A DNA stretch of 64,000 nt from an uncultured cyanobacterium (GTDB lineage Bacteria > Cyanobacteriota > Cyanobacteriia > PCC-6307 > Cyanobiaceae). Where the stretch lies: the NCBI GenBank assembly GCA_903858015.1, contig CAIOGZ010000092.1:94193-158192 (forward strand), written 5' to 3'. The translations under genes and the position numbers were made by a program. Shown here one piece after another: positions 27,879 to 37,817 of the stretch; positions within the stretch are counted from its first letter, which is position 1; every line of letters starts with the position of its first letter. The notes below the pieces were generated by a model, which saw only the letters and a list, made by a program, of their open reading frames with translations, made no database searches and was not told where the DNA came from.

Positions 27879-27996
27879 CCAGGCTTGCTGCGCTGGGCGG
27901 GCAGGGCCACCAACACCAGGGGAACCAGGGCCAAAGCAAACGGGCTCGGAACTGGTCAAGAATCTTCCCGGGGCACCGAAGTTCCATCCTGCCCCA

Positions 27997-30369
27997 TCAC
28001 CTTTCAGCAGGTGGTGCACTCTGCTGCATCCGCCGCGGAATCGCCCGCTCGAAGCACTCCTCCAGCCGGGCCACGGACTGCTCCAGCACGATGGTCCCGG
28101 CCTGCACCAGGGTGAGGCTGGGCTCGGCTTCCACCTGCCCCAAGCGACTGGCCGGCACAACAGCGCCGGCGGCGGCGGCGGCATCCAGCCGCCGCTGCCA
28201 GGCCTGCTGCTGGGCCGCCGGCACACTCACCAGCAGCCGGGCGCCGCCCTCGGCAAACAACAGCCGATCCAGCCGGGCCGATCCGGCCGGCAGCTCCAGG
28301 CGGGCCCCCAGGCCCGCGGCGATGCAACATTCCGCTGCGGCCACAGCCAAACCACCATCGGAAAGATCGTGGGCAGAAGCCACCAGACCGGCGTTGATCG
28401 CCCCCCGCAGGAACGCCTGCACCCGGACTTCGAGGCCAAGGTCCACTTCCGGCGGACGCCCCGTCAGGGTGCCGTGGATCACCTCCAGATAGCTGCTGGC
28501 GGCCAAGCCCAGCCGAGCATCGGCTGCGCCGACCTCCAGGGGCACCCCCAGCAGCCAGATCCCATCGCCGGCTTGGCGCCAGGCCAGGCCGGTGACCTGG
28601 TCTAGGTCGTGCACCAACCCCACCATGCCCACCACCGGGGTGGGATGGATCGGCTGCATCGTTCCATCCGGCAAGCGGGTCTCGTTGTAGAGGGAAACGT
28701 TGCCGCCGGTGACGGGGGTGCCCAGGGCCAGGCAGGCGGCCGAAAGGCCGCGACAAGCCATCGCCAGCTGCCAGTAGCCGCTGTCGGTGTCGGGCGAGGG
28801 GAAGTTGAGGTTGTCGGTCACCGCCAGGGGTTCCGCCCCGGTGCAGCTGAGGTTGCGGGCGGCTTCGGCCACCGCCGCCATCCCGCCCCGCTCGGGATCG
28901 AGGGCCACCCAGCGGTTGGGGCAATCCACCACCGCCGCCACCCCCCGCCTGGACGGAAGCAGGGATCCTTCCCCCTGCTGGGGCCGCAGCCGCACGACCG
29001 CCGCATCGGCGCCACCGGGGGGCACCACCGTGTTGGCCTGCACCTGGTGGTCGTACTGGCGCCACACCCAGCGCTTGCTGGCGATGGTGGGATCATCGAG
29101 CAGGCGCAGCAGCACCTCCCCCCAGTCCAAGCGGCCCTGGGGCAGCGCCAGGCCGGTGGCATGCGCCGCCGGCAGCTCAGCCTCACTCCAGCGCCAGTGG
29201 GCCTGGATCGCGGCCGGCGGCTCGGCCAGCAGGGTGTGGGGGTTGATCGGGGTGTCGTCGGCCAGGGCGCTGGCGGGCAACTCCGCCGCCACGGCCCCGT
29301 GCTGCAGCACCCGCACCACGTTCTCCTCCAGCACCCGGCCCACCACGGCCGCCTGCAGCCCCCAGCGGCGGAAGCGGTCGATCAGCGCCTGCTCCCGGCC
29401 AGGCTTGACCACAAACAGCATCCGTTCCTGGGATTCGCTGAGCAGGTACTCATAGGCCGTCATGCCCTGTTCGCGGGCGGGCACCCGATCGAGGTCGAGC
29501 TCGATGCCCACCCCCCCTTTGGCGGCCATCTCGGAGCAGCTGCAGGTGAGGCCGGCGGCGCCCATGTCCTGGGCGGCCACCACATCACCGCTCACGAAGG
29601 CCTCCAGGCAGGCCTCGATCAGCCCCTTCTCCAAAAAAGGGTCGCCCACCTGCACGGCGGGTCGGTCGTCGAGGGAGGCTGCGGTGAGTTCGGCGCTGGC
29701 AAAGCTGGCCCCACCCATGCCGTCCCGGCCGGTGGTGCTGCCCACGTAGAGCACCGGATAGCCGATTCCCTCGGCACCGGAGCAAACGATCTCCTCGGTT
29801 TCCATCAGGCCCAGGGCCATGGCATTGACCAGGGGATTGCCGCTGTAGCTGGGATCAAAGGCCACCTCACCACCCACGGTGGGCACCCCCACGCAGTTGC
29901 CGTAATGGGCAATGCCGGCCACCACCCCCTGCATCAGACCAACATTGCGGGGGTCGTCGAGGGGGCCAAAGCGCAGGGCATTGAGCAGGGCGATCGGCCG
30001 GGCGCCCATCGTGAAGATGTCCCGCAGGATGCCGCCAACGCCGGTGGCCGCGCCCTGGAAGGGCTCCACGGCGGACGGGTGGTTGTGGCTCTCGATCTTG
30101 AAAGCCAGCCGCTGGCCCTCGCCCAGGTCAACCACGCCGGCGTTTTCGCCCGGCCCCACCAGGATGCGGGGCCCCGTGGTGGGGAACTGGCCCAGCAGCG
30201 GTCTGGAGTTGCGATAACAGCAATGCTCCGACCACATCACCCCAAACATGCCCAGCTCGGCCCGGTTGGGGGCGCGGCCGAGGCGGCGCACGATTTCGTC
30301 GTAATCGGCCTGGCTGAGCCCTTCCTTGCGCAGAGCTTCGGGTACCGAATAGGGGGGTGAGGCGAGCAC
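27997..30369 (-). CDS. purL: Phosphoribosylformylglycinamidine synthase subunit II
   Basis: ATP-dependent synthetic subunit of FGAM synthase in purine synthesis; works with PurQ and PurS, not in the window. Motifs: [11 protein letters not shown] near residue 50, [40 protein letters not shown] and a second AIR-synthase-like half with [16 protein letters not shown]. The 790 residues match the small three-subunit PurL type. It starts with GTG at 30367-30369. purF follows 118 bp downstream and the conserved gene at 30483 lies upstream, the usual cluster order. Confidence 0.95.
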   Translation of the reverse strand: MLASPPYSVPEALRKEGLSQADYDEIVRRLGRAPNRAELGMFGVMWSEHCCYRNSRPLLGQFPTTGPRILVGPGENAGVVDLGEGQRLAFKIESHNHPSAVEPFQGAATGVGGILRDIFTMGARPIALLNALRFGPLDDPRNVGLMQGVVAGIAHYGNCVGVPTVGGEVAFDPSYSGNPLVNAMALGLMETEEIVCSGAEGIGYPVLYVGSTTGRDGMGGASFASAELTAASLDDRPAVQVGDPFLEKGLIEACLEAFVSGDVVAAQDMGAAGLTCSCSEMAAKGGVGIELDLDRVPAREQGMTAYEYLLSESQERMLFVVKPGREQALIDRFRRWGLQAAVVGRVLEENVVRVLQHGAVAAELPASALADDTPINPHTLLAEPPAAIQAHWRWSEAELPAAHATGLALPQGRLDWGEVLLRLLDDPTIASKRWVWRQYDHQVQANTVVPPGGADAAVVRLRPQQGEGSLLPSRRGVAAVVDCPNRWVALDPERGGMAAVAEAARNLSCTGAEPLAVTDNLNFPSPDTDSGYWQLAMACRGLSAACLALGTPVTGGNVSLYNETRLPDGTMQPIHPTPVVGMVGLVHDLDQVTGLAWRQAGDGIWLLGVPLEVGAADARLGLAASSYLEVIHGTLTGRPPEVDLGLEVRVQAFLRGAINAGLVASAHDLSDGGLAVAAAECCIAAGLGARLELPAGSARLDRLLFAEGGARLLVSVPAAQQQAWQRRLDAAAAAGAVVPASRLGQVEAEPSLTLVQAGTIVLEQSVARLEECFERAIPRRMQQSAPPAER

Positions 30370-30427
30370 CGGCGCGCAGCTGCAGGGTGACTCCAGTATC
30401 CGATTCGGAGGATCTGGTTCAGCGGAT

Positions 30428-30483
30428 CTGATTGGCTGGACCTGATTGGCTGGATCTGATTGGCCGCACCTGATTGGCCGGCT
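30428..30483. repeat. Four tandem 14-bp repeats upstream of purL
   Basis: Units CTGATTGGCTGGAC, CTGATTGGCTGGAT, CTGATTGGCCGCAC and CTGATTGGCCGGCT run without gaps and end at the stop codon of the upstream gene. The first eight bases of the unit are invariant. They occupy about half of the gap between that gene and purL. Similar short iterations occur in other gaps here (for instance GGACTT units at 34374-34402), so this may be slippage rather than a binding array. Confidence 0.85.
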
Positions 30484-31490
30484 TAGATCCAGGGATCGTC
30501 GTCGTCGCGGCCGCGGTAGCGATCGGCGCTCGAGCCTCCCTCGGGGGACTCCGGCCGCGGCTCGGGCCGGCGCCCAGGCCGGCGGGGGCGCGGCTCGGGG
30601 CGGCCGGGGGGCGGGTTGTCGCTGGAATCGAAGCTGTCGAGGTCTGGCAGGTCGTCCGGATCGGGCCGCCGCGCCCAGCGCTCGCCCGCCTCGACGCCCG
30701 CCGCCGGCAAATCCTCAGGCCAGTTCTCAAGGGGATCCTGCCGATCGAAATCGGGGCCCGGGGCGTTCGGGTCCGGTTCGTAGCGGCCAGGGCTTGCATC
30801 AGCCCGCCGCCGGGATGGCTCGCGCTCGCCAGCATCGAGGAAGCCATCCCAGGGGGGCTCCTCCAGCCATCCCTCCAACCGCTCCTCGACCCGATCGCCC
30901 ACCTGCTGAAACTGGTCCCGCAGCCGGGAGGTTTCCTCACCCATCTGCTCGCGCCAGCGGCGGGAGCGGCGCAGCAACTCCTGGCGCACGCTGGCGCGGG
31001 CCACGGGCAGGTCATCGAGGCCCTGGAGGGCGGTGAGCACCCGGCCGGGCTGTTGATCCACGATCCGCTCGGGGCTGAGCCGCCAGCGGCTGCTGCCGGG
31101 CAAGCGGGGGTCGCTGCGGGCCACCAGGTAGTGCAGGATCTGGCCAGTCCGCAACAGCACCGCCGCATCCACGACGCTGCCGAGCGGCACCTCGCCGGCC
31201 CCGTACAGGGTGGCGTCGATCAGGGTGGGCAACTGCTCCAGGATCGCTGGATTCGTATCCGCCCCCTCCCCCTTCACAAAGGCCTCAGCCTCGGAAAGGC
31301 CCCGCAATTGGTCCAGCCGCCAGACCCGCCGCAGCGATTGGAAGGCGGAAGGGCGGCTGACCCAACCGAGCAGGCGGTGCACCGGCGGATGCATCCAGGC
31401 GAGCACGCCGCTGCCATGGTCGAGGCCCTGATCACAGCGGACCCGCAACCGCAGCAGGTCGCTCAGCAGCAGCTGCTCGGGAAGGGACAC
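30483..31490 (-). CDS. Conserved cyanobacterial protein between dnaN and purL
   Basis: A 335-residue cytoplasmic protein. The first 190 residues look folded and include two similar segments ([20 protein letters not shown] and, later, [20 protein letters not shown]) that resemble PRC-barrel-like repeats. The C-terminal third is disordered, rich in Asp, Arg, Pro and Glu, ending [13 protein letters not shown]. The position between dnaN and purL is shared with other picocyanobacteria, as I recall, where the protein is also unnamed. It starts 13 bp after the dnaN stop, so it is probably co-transcribed with dnaN. The PRC-barrel idea is tentative. Confidence 0.7.
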   Translation of the reverse strand: MSLPEQLLLSDLLRLRVRCDQGLDHGSGVLAWMHPPVHRLLGWVSRPSAFQSLRRVWRLDQLRGLSEAEAFVKGEGADTNPAILEQLPTLIDATLYGAGEVPLGSVVDAAVLLRTGQILHYLVARSDPRLPGSSRWRLSPERIVDQQPGRVLTALQGLDDLPVARASVRQELLRRSRRWREQMGEETSRLRDQFQQVGDRVEERLEGWLEEPPWDGFLDAGEREPSRRRADASPGRYEPDPNAPGPDFDRQDPLENWPEDLPAAGVEAGERWARRPDPDDLPDLDSFDSSDNPPPGRPEPRPRRPGRRPEPRPESPEGGSSADRYRGRDDDDPWI

Positions 31491-31503
31491 GGGCTTGGGC
31501 GAC

Positions 31504-32664
31504 TCAGCTGCGGATCTGAACCGGCATCACCAGGTAGGTGAAGCTGCCATCCTCCCCCACCGGCGCCAGCACGGCCGGGGTGGTGGCTCCATTGCACTGG
31601 AGCACCACCTGCTCGGCCGTCATCGCCTTGAGACCATCCAGCAGGTAGCGCACGTTGAAGGCGATCTCGATCGGATCCCCTTCGATCAGGGCCGCAACCG
31701 CTTCCGAGCCGCTGCCCACATCCTGGGCATCGGCCTGGATCTGGACCTGACCAGCGGCCGGATCACTGCTGATCTTGACCACGTTGTTGTGCTGGTCAGC
31801 CAAGACGGCCACCCGTTCCAGGGCGGCGGTGAAGGCGCGTCGATCGAGGTTGAGGCGGCGGTTGAAGCTCTCCGGCAGCAGCTGGCGGTAGTTGGGGTAA
31901 GTGCCATCAAGGCTGCGGCTGGTGAGCACCTGGTCAGCCCAGAGCACCACCACCTGGCCCCGTTCGCAGAACAGGCTGAGCGGTTCATCGGAGGGGCGCC
32001 CGGAGAGCAGCCGTTCCAATTCGCGCAGGGAGCGGGCCGGCACCGTCACGGCAAACGGTTCACCAGCTTCGGAAAGGGGGGTCTCACTACCGAGGGCGAT
32101 GGCATTGTCGAGGCGTTGTACGGCGAGGCGATGGCCATCGGTGGCGGCGCATTCGAGCCCGTTGCCCACCAGCCGCAGGTGGACGCCGGTGAGCAGTTGT
32201 TTGGACTCATCGCCGGAACTGGCAAACAAGGTGGCCCGCAGGCCCTTGACCAGGGATTGGGCATCCAAACGGATCGGCACACCGCTTTGGGCCAGGGGTA
32301 GATCGGGGAAGTCTTCGGCGGGCATGCCCCGCATGCGGTAGGTGCCCGACAGGCTGGTGAGAGCCACCTGCTCGTCGTCCTCGCCACAGCTCAAGGTGAG
32401 GGGGCTATCGGCTGCCAGCCGGCTGACGATCTCCGCAAACAATCGGGCCGGCAGGGTGATGGCGCCGCTGCTTTCGACGGCGGCCGGCAGGCTGGTTTGG
32501 ATGCCAAGGCTGAGGTCGTAGCCGGTGAGGCTGAGGCGGCCGGTGGCGGCATCGGCCGTGAGCAGCACATTGGCCAGCACCGGATGGGTGGGCCGGCTGG
32601 CGACGGCGCGACTCACGAGCTGAAGGCTGGAGCTGAGTTCAGCCTGGGAACAGACCAGCTTCAT
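31504..32664 (-). CDS. dnaN: DNA polymerase III beta subunit (sliding clamp)
   Basis: Ring-shaped processivity clamp of the replicative polymerase. From ATG 32664 the product starts MKLVCSQAELSSSLQLVSRA and shows three clamp domains, with RLAVQRL near the middle, the LNLDRRAFTAALERVAVLAD segment in domain 3 and the YLVMPVQIRS C-terminus expected of bacterial clamps. At 386 residues it is normal. The frame opens 33 codons further upstream but clamp homology begins at MKLVCS. Upstream lies the candidate origin, and the gene leads the purL-purF cluster. Confidence 0.96.
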   Translation of the reverse strand: MKLVCSQAELSSSLQLVSRAVASRPTHPVLANVLLTADAATGRLSLTGYDLSLGIQTSLPAAVESSGAITLPARLFAEIVSRLAADSPLTLSCGEDDEQVALTSLSGTYRMRGMPAEDFPDLPLAQSGVPIRLDAQSLVKGLRATLFASSGDESKQLLTGVHLRLVGNGLECAATDGHRLAVQRLDNAIALGSETPLSEAGEPFAVTVPARSLRELERLLSGRPSDEPLSLFCERGQVVVLWADQVLTSRSLDGTYPNYRQLLPESFNRRLNLDRRAFTAALERVAVLADQHNNVVKISSDPAAGQVQIQADAQDVGSGSEAVAALIEGDPIEIAFNVRYLLDGLKAMTAEQVVLQCNGATTPAVLAPVGEDGSFTYLVMPVQIRS

Positions 32665-32796
32665 GGGAAACAGCGGAGCGCCAGCGTTCGAAGGGAGGTC
32701 CCACGGTTTCACAGGCCGGGGGAAAGCGCAACGGCCCGGCGGCCCAAGCGCGACTTTTCCCAAGGCGAGCCACGCCCTACGGAGCTGTGACTACAG

Positions 32797-33047
32797 GGTT
32801 TAGAAATTAAAAAAAGAAAAAGAAAGATCGTCGTCGTAGGGGCGGTGGAAAACTGGTAAATCGGCTTTTATCTCAGTGATGGCAAGGGATTTGGGTTTTA
32901 AGCGGCTGGGGATTGGCCGCGGCGAATTGTCGAAAAACAGCGGTTTTCCACCGTTTCCCAAGCCTGGGGAAAAATAATCGGCTTCGATCGAGACGACAGC
33001 CCCTCGGAATTCCCCAGCTCTGCCGCGCTTTTGAGTGGTTTTCCCTG
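32797..33047. other. Candidate replication origin (oriC) upstream of dnaN
   Basis: The gap between dnaN and thrC contains an AT-rich purine run at 32802-32827 (a possible unwinding element) and several matches to the cyanobacterial DnaA box TTTTCCACA. They are the complement at 32844-32852 (GGTGGAAAA), TTTTCCACC at 32944-32952, TGGGGAAAA at 32965-32973 and TTTTCCCTG at 33039-33047; the first two differ from the consensus at one base. An origin next to dnaN is known in Synechococcus elongatus. Strand-skew support was not computed. 33048-33200 is low-complexity GGCTGG-rich sequence. Confidence 0.5.
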
Positions 33048-33200
33048 TGCCGCTTTTGCTGTTGGATTGCTGCTCAGCCAGGCCAAAACAAGCCGCAAAA
33101 AAATCCGCCAGCCCAGAGCCAGCCGGCCCAAATCGGGCTGGCCCAGGCCGGGCTGGCGGGTTTTAGGGCTGGGCGGGTTGGGGCGGCCGCCGGGGCCCGT

Positions 33201-34322
33201 TCAGAAGCCCATCACGCGGGCCACCGTGGCCGTATCGGGATCGAGGCCGGTGTGGAAGCGGGAATCGTTGTGCTCGATCGCGGTCGTCGGGTCCTTGAGG
33301 CCGTTGCCGGTGAGGACACAGACCACCGTGGCGCCGGCGGGCACCTCCTCCCGCCGCTTCAGCAGACCCGCCACCGAGGCGGCGCTGGCCGGTTCGCAGA
33401 ACACCCCTTCGCCGCCGCCCAGCAGCTTGTAGGCCTCGATGATTTCGGCATCGGTGACGGCCATGAAGTCGCCGTTGCTCTCGGCCCTGACCCGCAGGGC
33501 GTTATCCCGGTTCACCGGGTTGCCGATTCGGATCGCCGTGGCGATGGTGTCGGGTTGCTCCACCGTGTGGCCCAGCACCAGTGGGGCGGCACCGGCGGCT
33601 TGGAAGCCCATCATCCGGGGCAGGGTGCGGCTGTGGCCGGCGGCCTTGTATTCGTTGAAGCCCATCCAGTAGGCGCTGATGTTGCCGGCATTGCCCACGG
33701 GGATGCAGAGCCAGTCGGGGGCATCGCCGAGGGCATCCACCACCTCGAAGGCGGCGGTTTTCTGGCCCTGCAGCCGGTAGGGGTTGAGGGAGTTCACCAG
33801 GGTGACCGGGTACTGGTCGGCCACCTCCCGCACGATCGCCAGGGCCCGGTCGAAGTTGCCTTGCACTGCCAGCACCTCGGCCCCGTAGAGCAGGGCCTGG
33901 GCGAGCTTGCCCTGGGCCACGTAGCCGTCCGGGATCAGCACAAAGGCCCGCATGCCGCCGCGGCGGGCATAGGCGGCGGCGGCAGCGGAGGTGTTGCCGG
34001 TGCTGGCACAGATCACCGCCTCGGAGCCCGCTTCGCGGGCCTTGCTGATCGCCATCGTCATGCCCCGGTCTTTGAAGGAGCCGGTGGGATTGAGGCCGTC
34101 GTACTTGAGAAACACCTTCACGCCCCGGCCGATCCGCTCGGCGATCACGGTGGCGGGGATCAGCGGCGTGGCCCCTTCCCGCAGCGTGATCACGGGGGTG
34201 GCGGCGCTCACCGGCAGCCAGCTGCGGTAGGCCTCAATCAGACCGGGCCAATCCTGCAGTCTGGGGGCGGGGGCGGCGGGTTGCCCCAGGCGCCGAAGTG
34301 CTTGGAGCAGGGCCACGGGCAT
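33201..34322 (-). CDS. thrC: Threonine synthase
   Basis: PLP enzyme converting O-phosphohomoserine to threonine and phosphate. The PLP lysine lies in GLNPTGSFKDRGMTMAI. CASTGNTSAAAAAYARRGG binds the cofactor phosphate side and IPVGNAGNISAYWMGFNEY is a thrC signature. At 373 residues it is the short form without the plant-type SAM domain. It starts at ATG 34322. It lies on the same strand as dnaN, upstream of it across the candidate origin. Confidence 0.95.
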   Translation of the reverse strand: MPVALLQALRRLGQPAAPAPRLQDWPGLIEAYRSWLPVSAATPVITLREGATPLIPATVIAERIGRGVKVFLKYDGLNPTGSFKDRGMTMAISKAREAGSEAVICASTGNTSAAAAAYARRGGMRAFVLIPDGYVAQGKLAQALLYGAEVLAVQGNFDRALAIVREVADQYPVTLVNSLNPYRLQGQKTAAFEVVDALGDAPDWLCIPVGNAGNISAYWMGFNEYKAAGHSRTLPRMMGFQAAGAAPLVLGHTVEQPDTIATAIRIGNPVNRDNALRVRAESNGDFMAVTDAEIIEAYKLLGGGEGVFCEPASAASVAGLLKRREEVPAGATVVCVLTGNGLKDPTTAIEHNDSRFHTGLDPDTATVARVMGF

Positions 34323-34373
34323 GCAAGGAAAGCTGAAGCCGAATCTACGCCTCGGCTATCGGGCTTCAACTTC

Positions 34374-34402
34374 TGGACTTGGACTTGGACTGGGACTTGG
34401 AA
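34374..34402. repeat. Short GGACTT tandem iteration between thrC and DUF1400 genes
   Basis: GGACTT repeats about four times with one variant (GGACTGGGACTTGGAA) in the 178-bp gap. No promoter or terminator is evident around it. Confidence 0.6.
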
Positions 34403-34500
34403 TTAAAATTGGGCTTGGAAATAAACTCGTTTGTTGCTTGGGTTAGGCAAAAATCCGGTTTGGTTGCGGTTGAAATTCTTGCTTGGCTGCGGTTAAAACT

Positions 34501-35166
34501 TCATTGCTTCTCGTTGCTTTGCAGCCCATCAAGGGGAGATTCGGAGAAGAAGCGCACCAGATCGGAGATTGAGTTGGCCTTCTCCAGGAGGGCCAGCAAG
34601 GCCGGTAGGTTTACCTCCATGTCGCTGTTGGGGTAGGCCTTCAAAAAGGCCACGGGCGAGAGGTTGCCATCGCCATTGGCGATTCCCAGCACCATGGCAG
34701 CCCGCAGGGCCGGTACACCAGCACCGGGTGTTTTGAGGGGGTAGACGATGTTCGCTAGGCGATCCAGTAGGGCTTCGCCGATGCGGGTGTTGAGCAGCCG
34801 GCTCACCAAGACCAAAGGTAGCGGGATCGACTGGTTGAGAAGCTTGGCAACGGCGGCCGGTTTCTGCTTGCTGAGTTTGAGCAGGTCGGCCAGCAGGCCC
34901 CGGGCTTCCCCCTTGCTGGCCAGCAACTCCATGTCGGCGACGGGGATGGAGCGACGGAAGGCACCACTGACGAGCACGATGTTTTCGGCGGCGGGGGCCG
35001 CCGGGGTGGAGCAGAGCAGGCCAACGGCGAGCAGCGCGGCCAACGACTGACGGCGGCGGCGATGGCCGCCGTTGCGGTGGGATCGCAGGCCCCCACCAGC
35101 GCCTTGTGCACCTTGCCAGAAAGTCCGCGAGACTCCCGCTTGGACATGGTTCAGAAGGCTGGACAC
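34501..35166 (-). CDS. DUF1400 (alpha/beta-hydrolase-associated) exported protein
   Basis: A 221-residue protein beginning with a GTG at 35164-35166. A basic stretch HRRRRQSLAA followed by LLAVGLLCSTPAAPAAE is a convincing signal peptide. The mature part (VLVSGAFRRSIPVADMELLA, LNQSIPLPLVLVSRLLNTRI, LRAAMVLGIANGDGNLSPVA) matches DUF1400, a cyanobacterial domain often found N-terminal to alpha/beta hydrolases; here no hydrolase part follows. Its function is unknown. Same strand as thrC. Confidence 0.75.
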   Translation of the reverse strand: MSSLLNHVQAGVSRTFWQGAQGAGGGLRSHRNGGHRRRRQSLAALLAVGLLCSTPAAPAAENIVLVSGAFRRSIPVADMELLASKGEARGLLADLLKLSKQKPAAVAKLLNQSIPLPLVLVSRLLNTRIGEALLDRLANIVYPLKTPGAGVPALRAAMVLGIANGDGNLSPVAFLKAYPNSDMEVNLPALLALLEKANSISDLVRFFSESPLDGLQSNEKQ

Positions 35167-35231
35167 AAGAAAAACCGCTTCGTATTTCGAATCTAGGCGG
35201 GCCCGTTCTGGGGATTGCCGGGCTGGCTGGC

Positions 35232-37328
35232 TCAGGCCGGACTGACCAACACATCCCGCAGCAGCCGCACCACCCCCCGTTCGGCCAGACCCTTGGCCAT
35301 CGCCAGGCCCATGCCGCGCAGGTCGGGTTGGGCCAGGAGCCGCGGCAGGCGCCGCAGCAGGATCTGGGGATCGAAACCGGGTAGATCCTGCAGGATTGCC
35401 ACCAGCTGCCGGATCGGCTCCAGGTCGAGCAGCGGCCCGACCTGGCCGTTGGCCTCGGGCAAGCGTTGGCGCAGGCCCGGTGGCAGCAGCTTCGAAGGCA
35501 GCCGCCGGCCTAGTCGGAGGGTGGTGCGCCAGGCCAGGGCATCCATCCGTTGCACGCTGGCCTCCACCAGCTGCTGGCGCAGCATGCCGCCGTTGGCGGA
35601 AAAGAGGAAGTCGATCACCTGGTCGAGCAGGCCCTCGAGATCGAGTTGGGCTTGCAGCGAGGCGCTGCCGATCAGGCTTTCGAGCCTCTGCCAGCGGAAC
35701 TGGTCGCCGTCGTAAAGCATTTCCCGCAGGCTGCGGCGCAACTGGGGATCGGGATCTTCCATCAGGCGGCGGGCGAAGTAGGGGTAGGCGGCGCCGAGAA
35801 TTTTGAAATCGGGATCGACGCTGAGGGCGATCCCCTCCAAGGTGACCAGCGAGCGGATGATCAGGGCGTAGTAGGGCGGTACCCGGAAGGGGAAGCGATA
35901 CATCACACCCGAGAGGTCATCGGTGACGACCTTGAAATCCATCCGGCTCACCCCCATCTCCAGCGCCTGGCCAAACACCGATTCGAAGGCCGGGACGATC
36001 GGCTCGAGATTCACCTCTTCACCCAGGAAGCCAAGCATGACAAAATCTTTAGAAAGTGCTCCAAAATTGCGGTTGACGAGGTGAACCACTGCTTGGATCA
36101 AGCCGGTGCGCGATTCGCGGCTCACCGTGCTCATCATGCCGAAATCCAGATAGGCCAAGCGTCCGTCGGCCAGGGCCAGCAGGTTGCCCGGGTGGGGATC
36201 GGCGTGGAAGAAGCCATGCTCCAGCAGCTGTTGCAGGCTGCAGTTCACCCCCACTTCCACCATGTCGTCGGGGTCCACTCCGATCGCTCGCACGGCTTCC
36301 AGATTGGTGAGTTTCACGCCATCGATCCACTCCATCGTGAGCACCCGACGGCTGGTGGCCTGGTGGAAGATCCGCGGCACGGCAATGCGGGGATTGGGGC
36401 GATGCAGTTCGGCAAATTTTTCGGCATTAGCGGCTTCATTGAGATAATCCATTTCCTCAAACACCCGCTCTCCCAGTTCATCGATCAGTGCGACTAGGTC
36501 ACTGCGGATCAGGCCCACGTTCTGGTTGAGCCAGGCCGCGATGTTGCGCACGATGTAAAGATCCAGGGTGATCTGCTCGCGCAGGCCGGGCCGCTGCACC
36601 TTCACCGCCACCTTGGCGCCATCCTTGAGCACACCCTTATGCACCTGGCCGAGCGAGGCGGCGGAGATCGGTTCCCGGTCGAGCTGCTCGTAGATCGTCT
36701 GTACCGGGGCGCCGAGGTCTTCTTCGATGCAGGCCATCGCCAGGGCTGAATCGAATCCCGGCAGCTGGTCCTGGAGTTGGGCCAGCTCCTCGAGCAGCAC
36801 CGGCGGGATGATGTCGGGCCTGGTGGAGAGGGCTTGGCCGGCCTTGATGAAGGCGGGGCCCAGCGAGGCCACCAGGGTGGCGGCTTCGTGGCTGCGCTGC
36901 CGGGCCCGCTCACCCCGCAGCCGGCCCAGGAGCCAGTCGCAGCCAACGCCGGCCAGGAACAGGCTGATCGGCATCAGGGTTTGCCAGAGGCGGCGGGCCA
37001 GGCGCTGGGGGTGGCCGGCGTAGATGCGGCTGATGGCGGCCGGGTCGTAGCGCAAGAGGCCGCTGGCCTCGATGAAGTCGCTGAGCTCGGCGGGATTGGC
37101 GCTGGCGCTGGCGTTCACCGGGGCGCTGGGATCGGCGGGGGCCTGGATCCTGGGCTGCCTCGGCGCGGCGGCGGCCATCGGGTCGGCGCCGAACACGGCA
37201 GCGCGCATGGCGGCTAGGGCCTGCTCGGCAGCGGTGTTGGGGGGGGGCGTGGCTGGGGTCGCCGTGGAGTTGGCGGGCTGGCTGGCTGGGGCGGGGGCAG
37301 CGGCAGCCAGCGAAGCAACAGGGGGCAT
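35232..37328 (-). CDS. ABC1/UbiB family atypical kinase
   Basis: A 698-residue protein-kinase-like ATPase of the ABC1K/UbiB family; in cyanobacteria and plastids these act in prenylquinone metabolism and stress. The family signature GPAFIKAGQALSTRPDIIPP (KxGQ) appears near residue 190, with AAVKVQRPG-type lysine, the catalytic loop FFHADPHPGN and the metal-binding DFGMM. The first 100 residues are an Ala/Pro-rich extension and the last 130 a helical tail. It starts at ATG 37328. The neighbours thrC and recN are recalled from related genomes. Confidence 0.93.
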   Translation of the reverse strand: MPPVASLAAAAPAPASQPANSTATPATPPPNTAAEQALAAMRAAVFGADPMAAAAPRQPRIQAPADPSAPVNASASANPAELSDFIEASGLLRYDPAAISRIYAGHPQRLARRLWQTLMPISLFLAGVGCDWLLGRLRGERARQRSHEAATLVASLGPAFIKAGQALSTRPDIIPPVLLEELAQLQDQLPGFDSALAMACIEEDLGAPVQTIYEQLDREPISAASLGQVHKGVLKDGAKVAVKVQRPGLREQITLDLYIVRNIAAWLNQNVGLIRSDLVALIDELGERVFEEMDYLNEAANAEKFAELHRPNPRIAVPRIFHQATSRRVLTMEWIDGVKLTNLEAVRAIGVDPDDMVEVGVNCSLQQLLEHGFFHADPHPGNLLALADGRLAYLDFGMMSTVSRESRTGLIQAVVHLVNRNFGALSKDFVMLGFLGEEVNLEPIVPAFESVFGQALEMGVSRMDFKVVTDDLSGVMYRFPFRVPPYYALIIRSLVTLEGIALSVDPDFKILGAAYPYFARRLMEDPDPQLRRSLREMLYDGDQFRWQRLESLIGSASLQAQLDLEGLLDQVIDFLFSANGGMLRQQLVEASVQRMDALAWRTTLRLGRRLPSKLLPPGLRQRLPEANGQVGPLLDLEPIRQLVAILQDLPGFDPQILLRRLPRLLAQPDLRGMGLAMAKGLAERGVVRLLRDVLVSPA

Positions 37329-37817
37329 GGCGCTGGTTCGAGGGCTGCAGGTGGTGGGATTGATTCTGTCTGGTGCTTGGGTCTGGTGCTCGGGCAGGCG
37401 CTTGGGTCTGCAGGGGACTGGCTGCTGGCTGGGGTGGTGCGGGGCCGCTGAGCTGGGGATTGGCTGAGCCTGGCCAGCTCGCTACTGCTTTGAGGACACA
37501 CAAGCAGCTATACCCAGGGAAATTTGGTAAGTATGTGCGCTAGCAGCGATCCGTCTGCGGCCAAGTCGATGGCGAGCGGTTCAATAAGTATTGCAAATAC
37601 GTAGCCAAGATACCAGCCTGCGTCTTCCGTTAAGGTGGGATTGCTGGAATATTCGTTCCTTATTCTGCCCCACCCTTGACTGGGGGTGCCCCGAGGTGAT
37701 TGCTGGAAAAGTTATAGCCATTTCCGCCGAAGAATCGGTTTGCTTGCGATCACGTAGCATAGGTAAAAATTAACTTGCAAAATCAAACCAAAATCAAACC
37801 AAAAGCAAGGTGGGAAT
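37329..37817. other. Gene-free gap
   Basis: No ORF or RNA gene is recognised. The left part is GC-rich low-complexity (GGCTG/CTTGGG iterations) and the right part is AT-richer and leads into the cyclase pseudogene. Confidence 0.5.
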
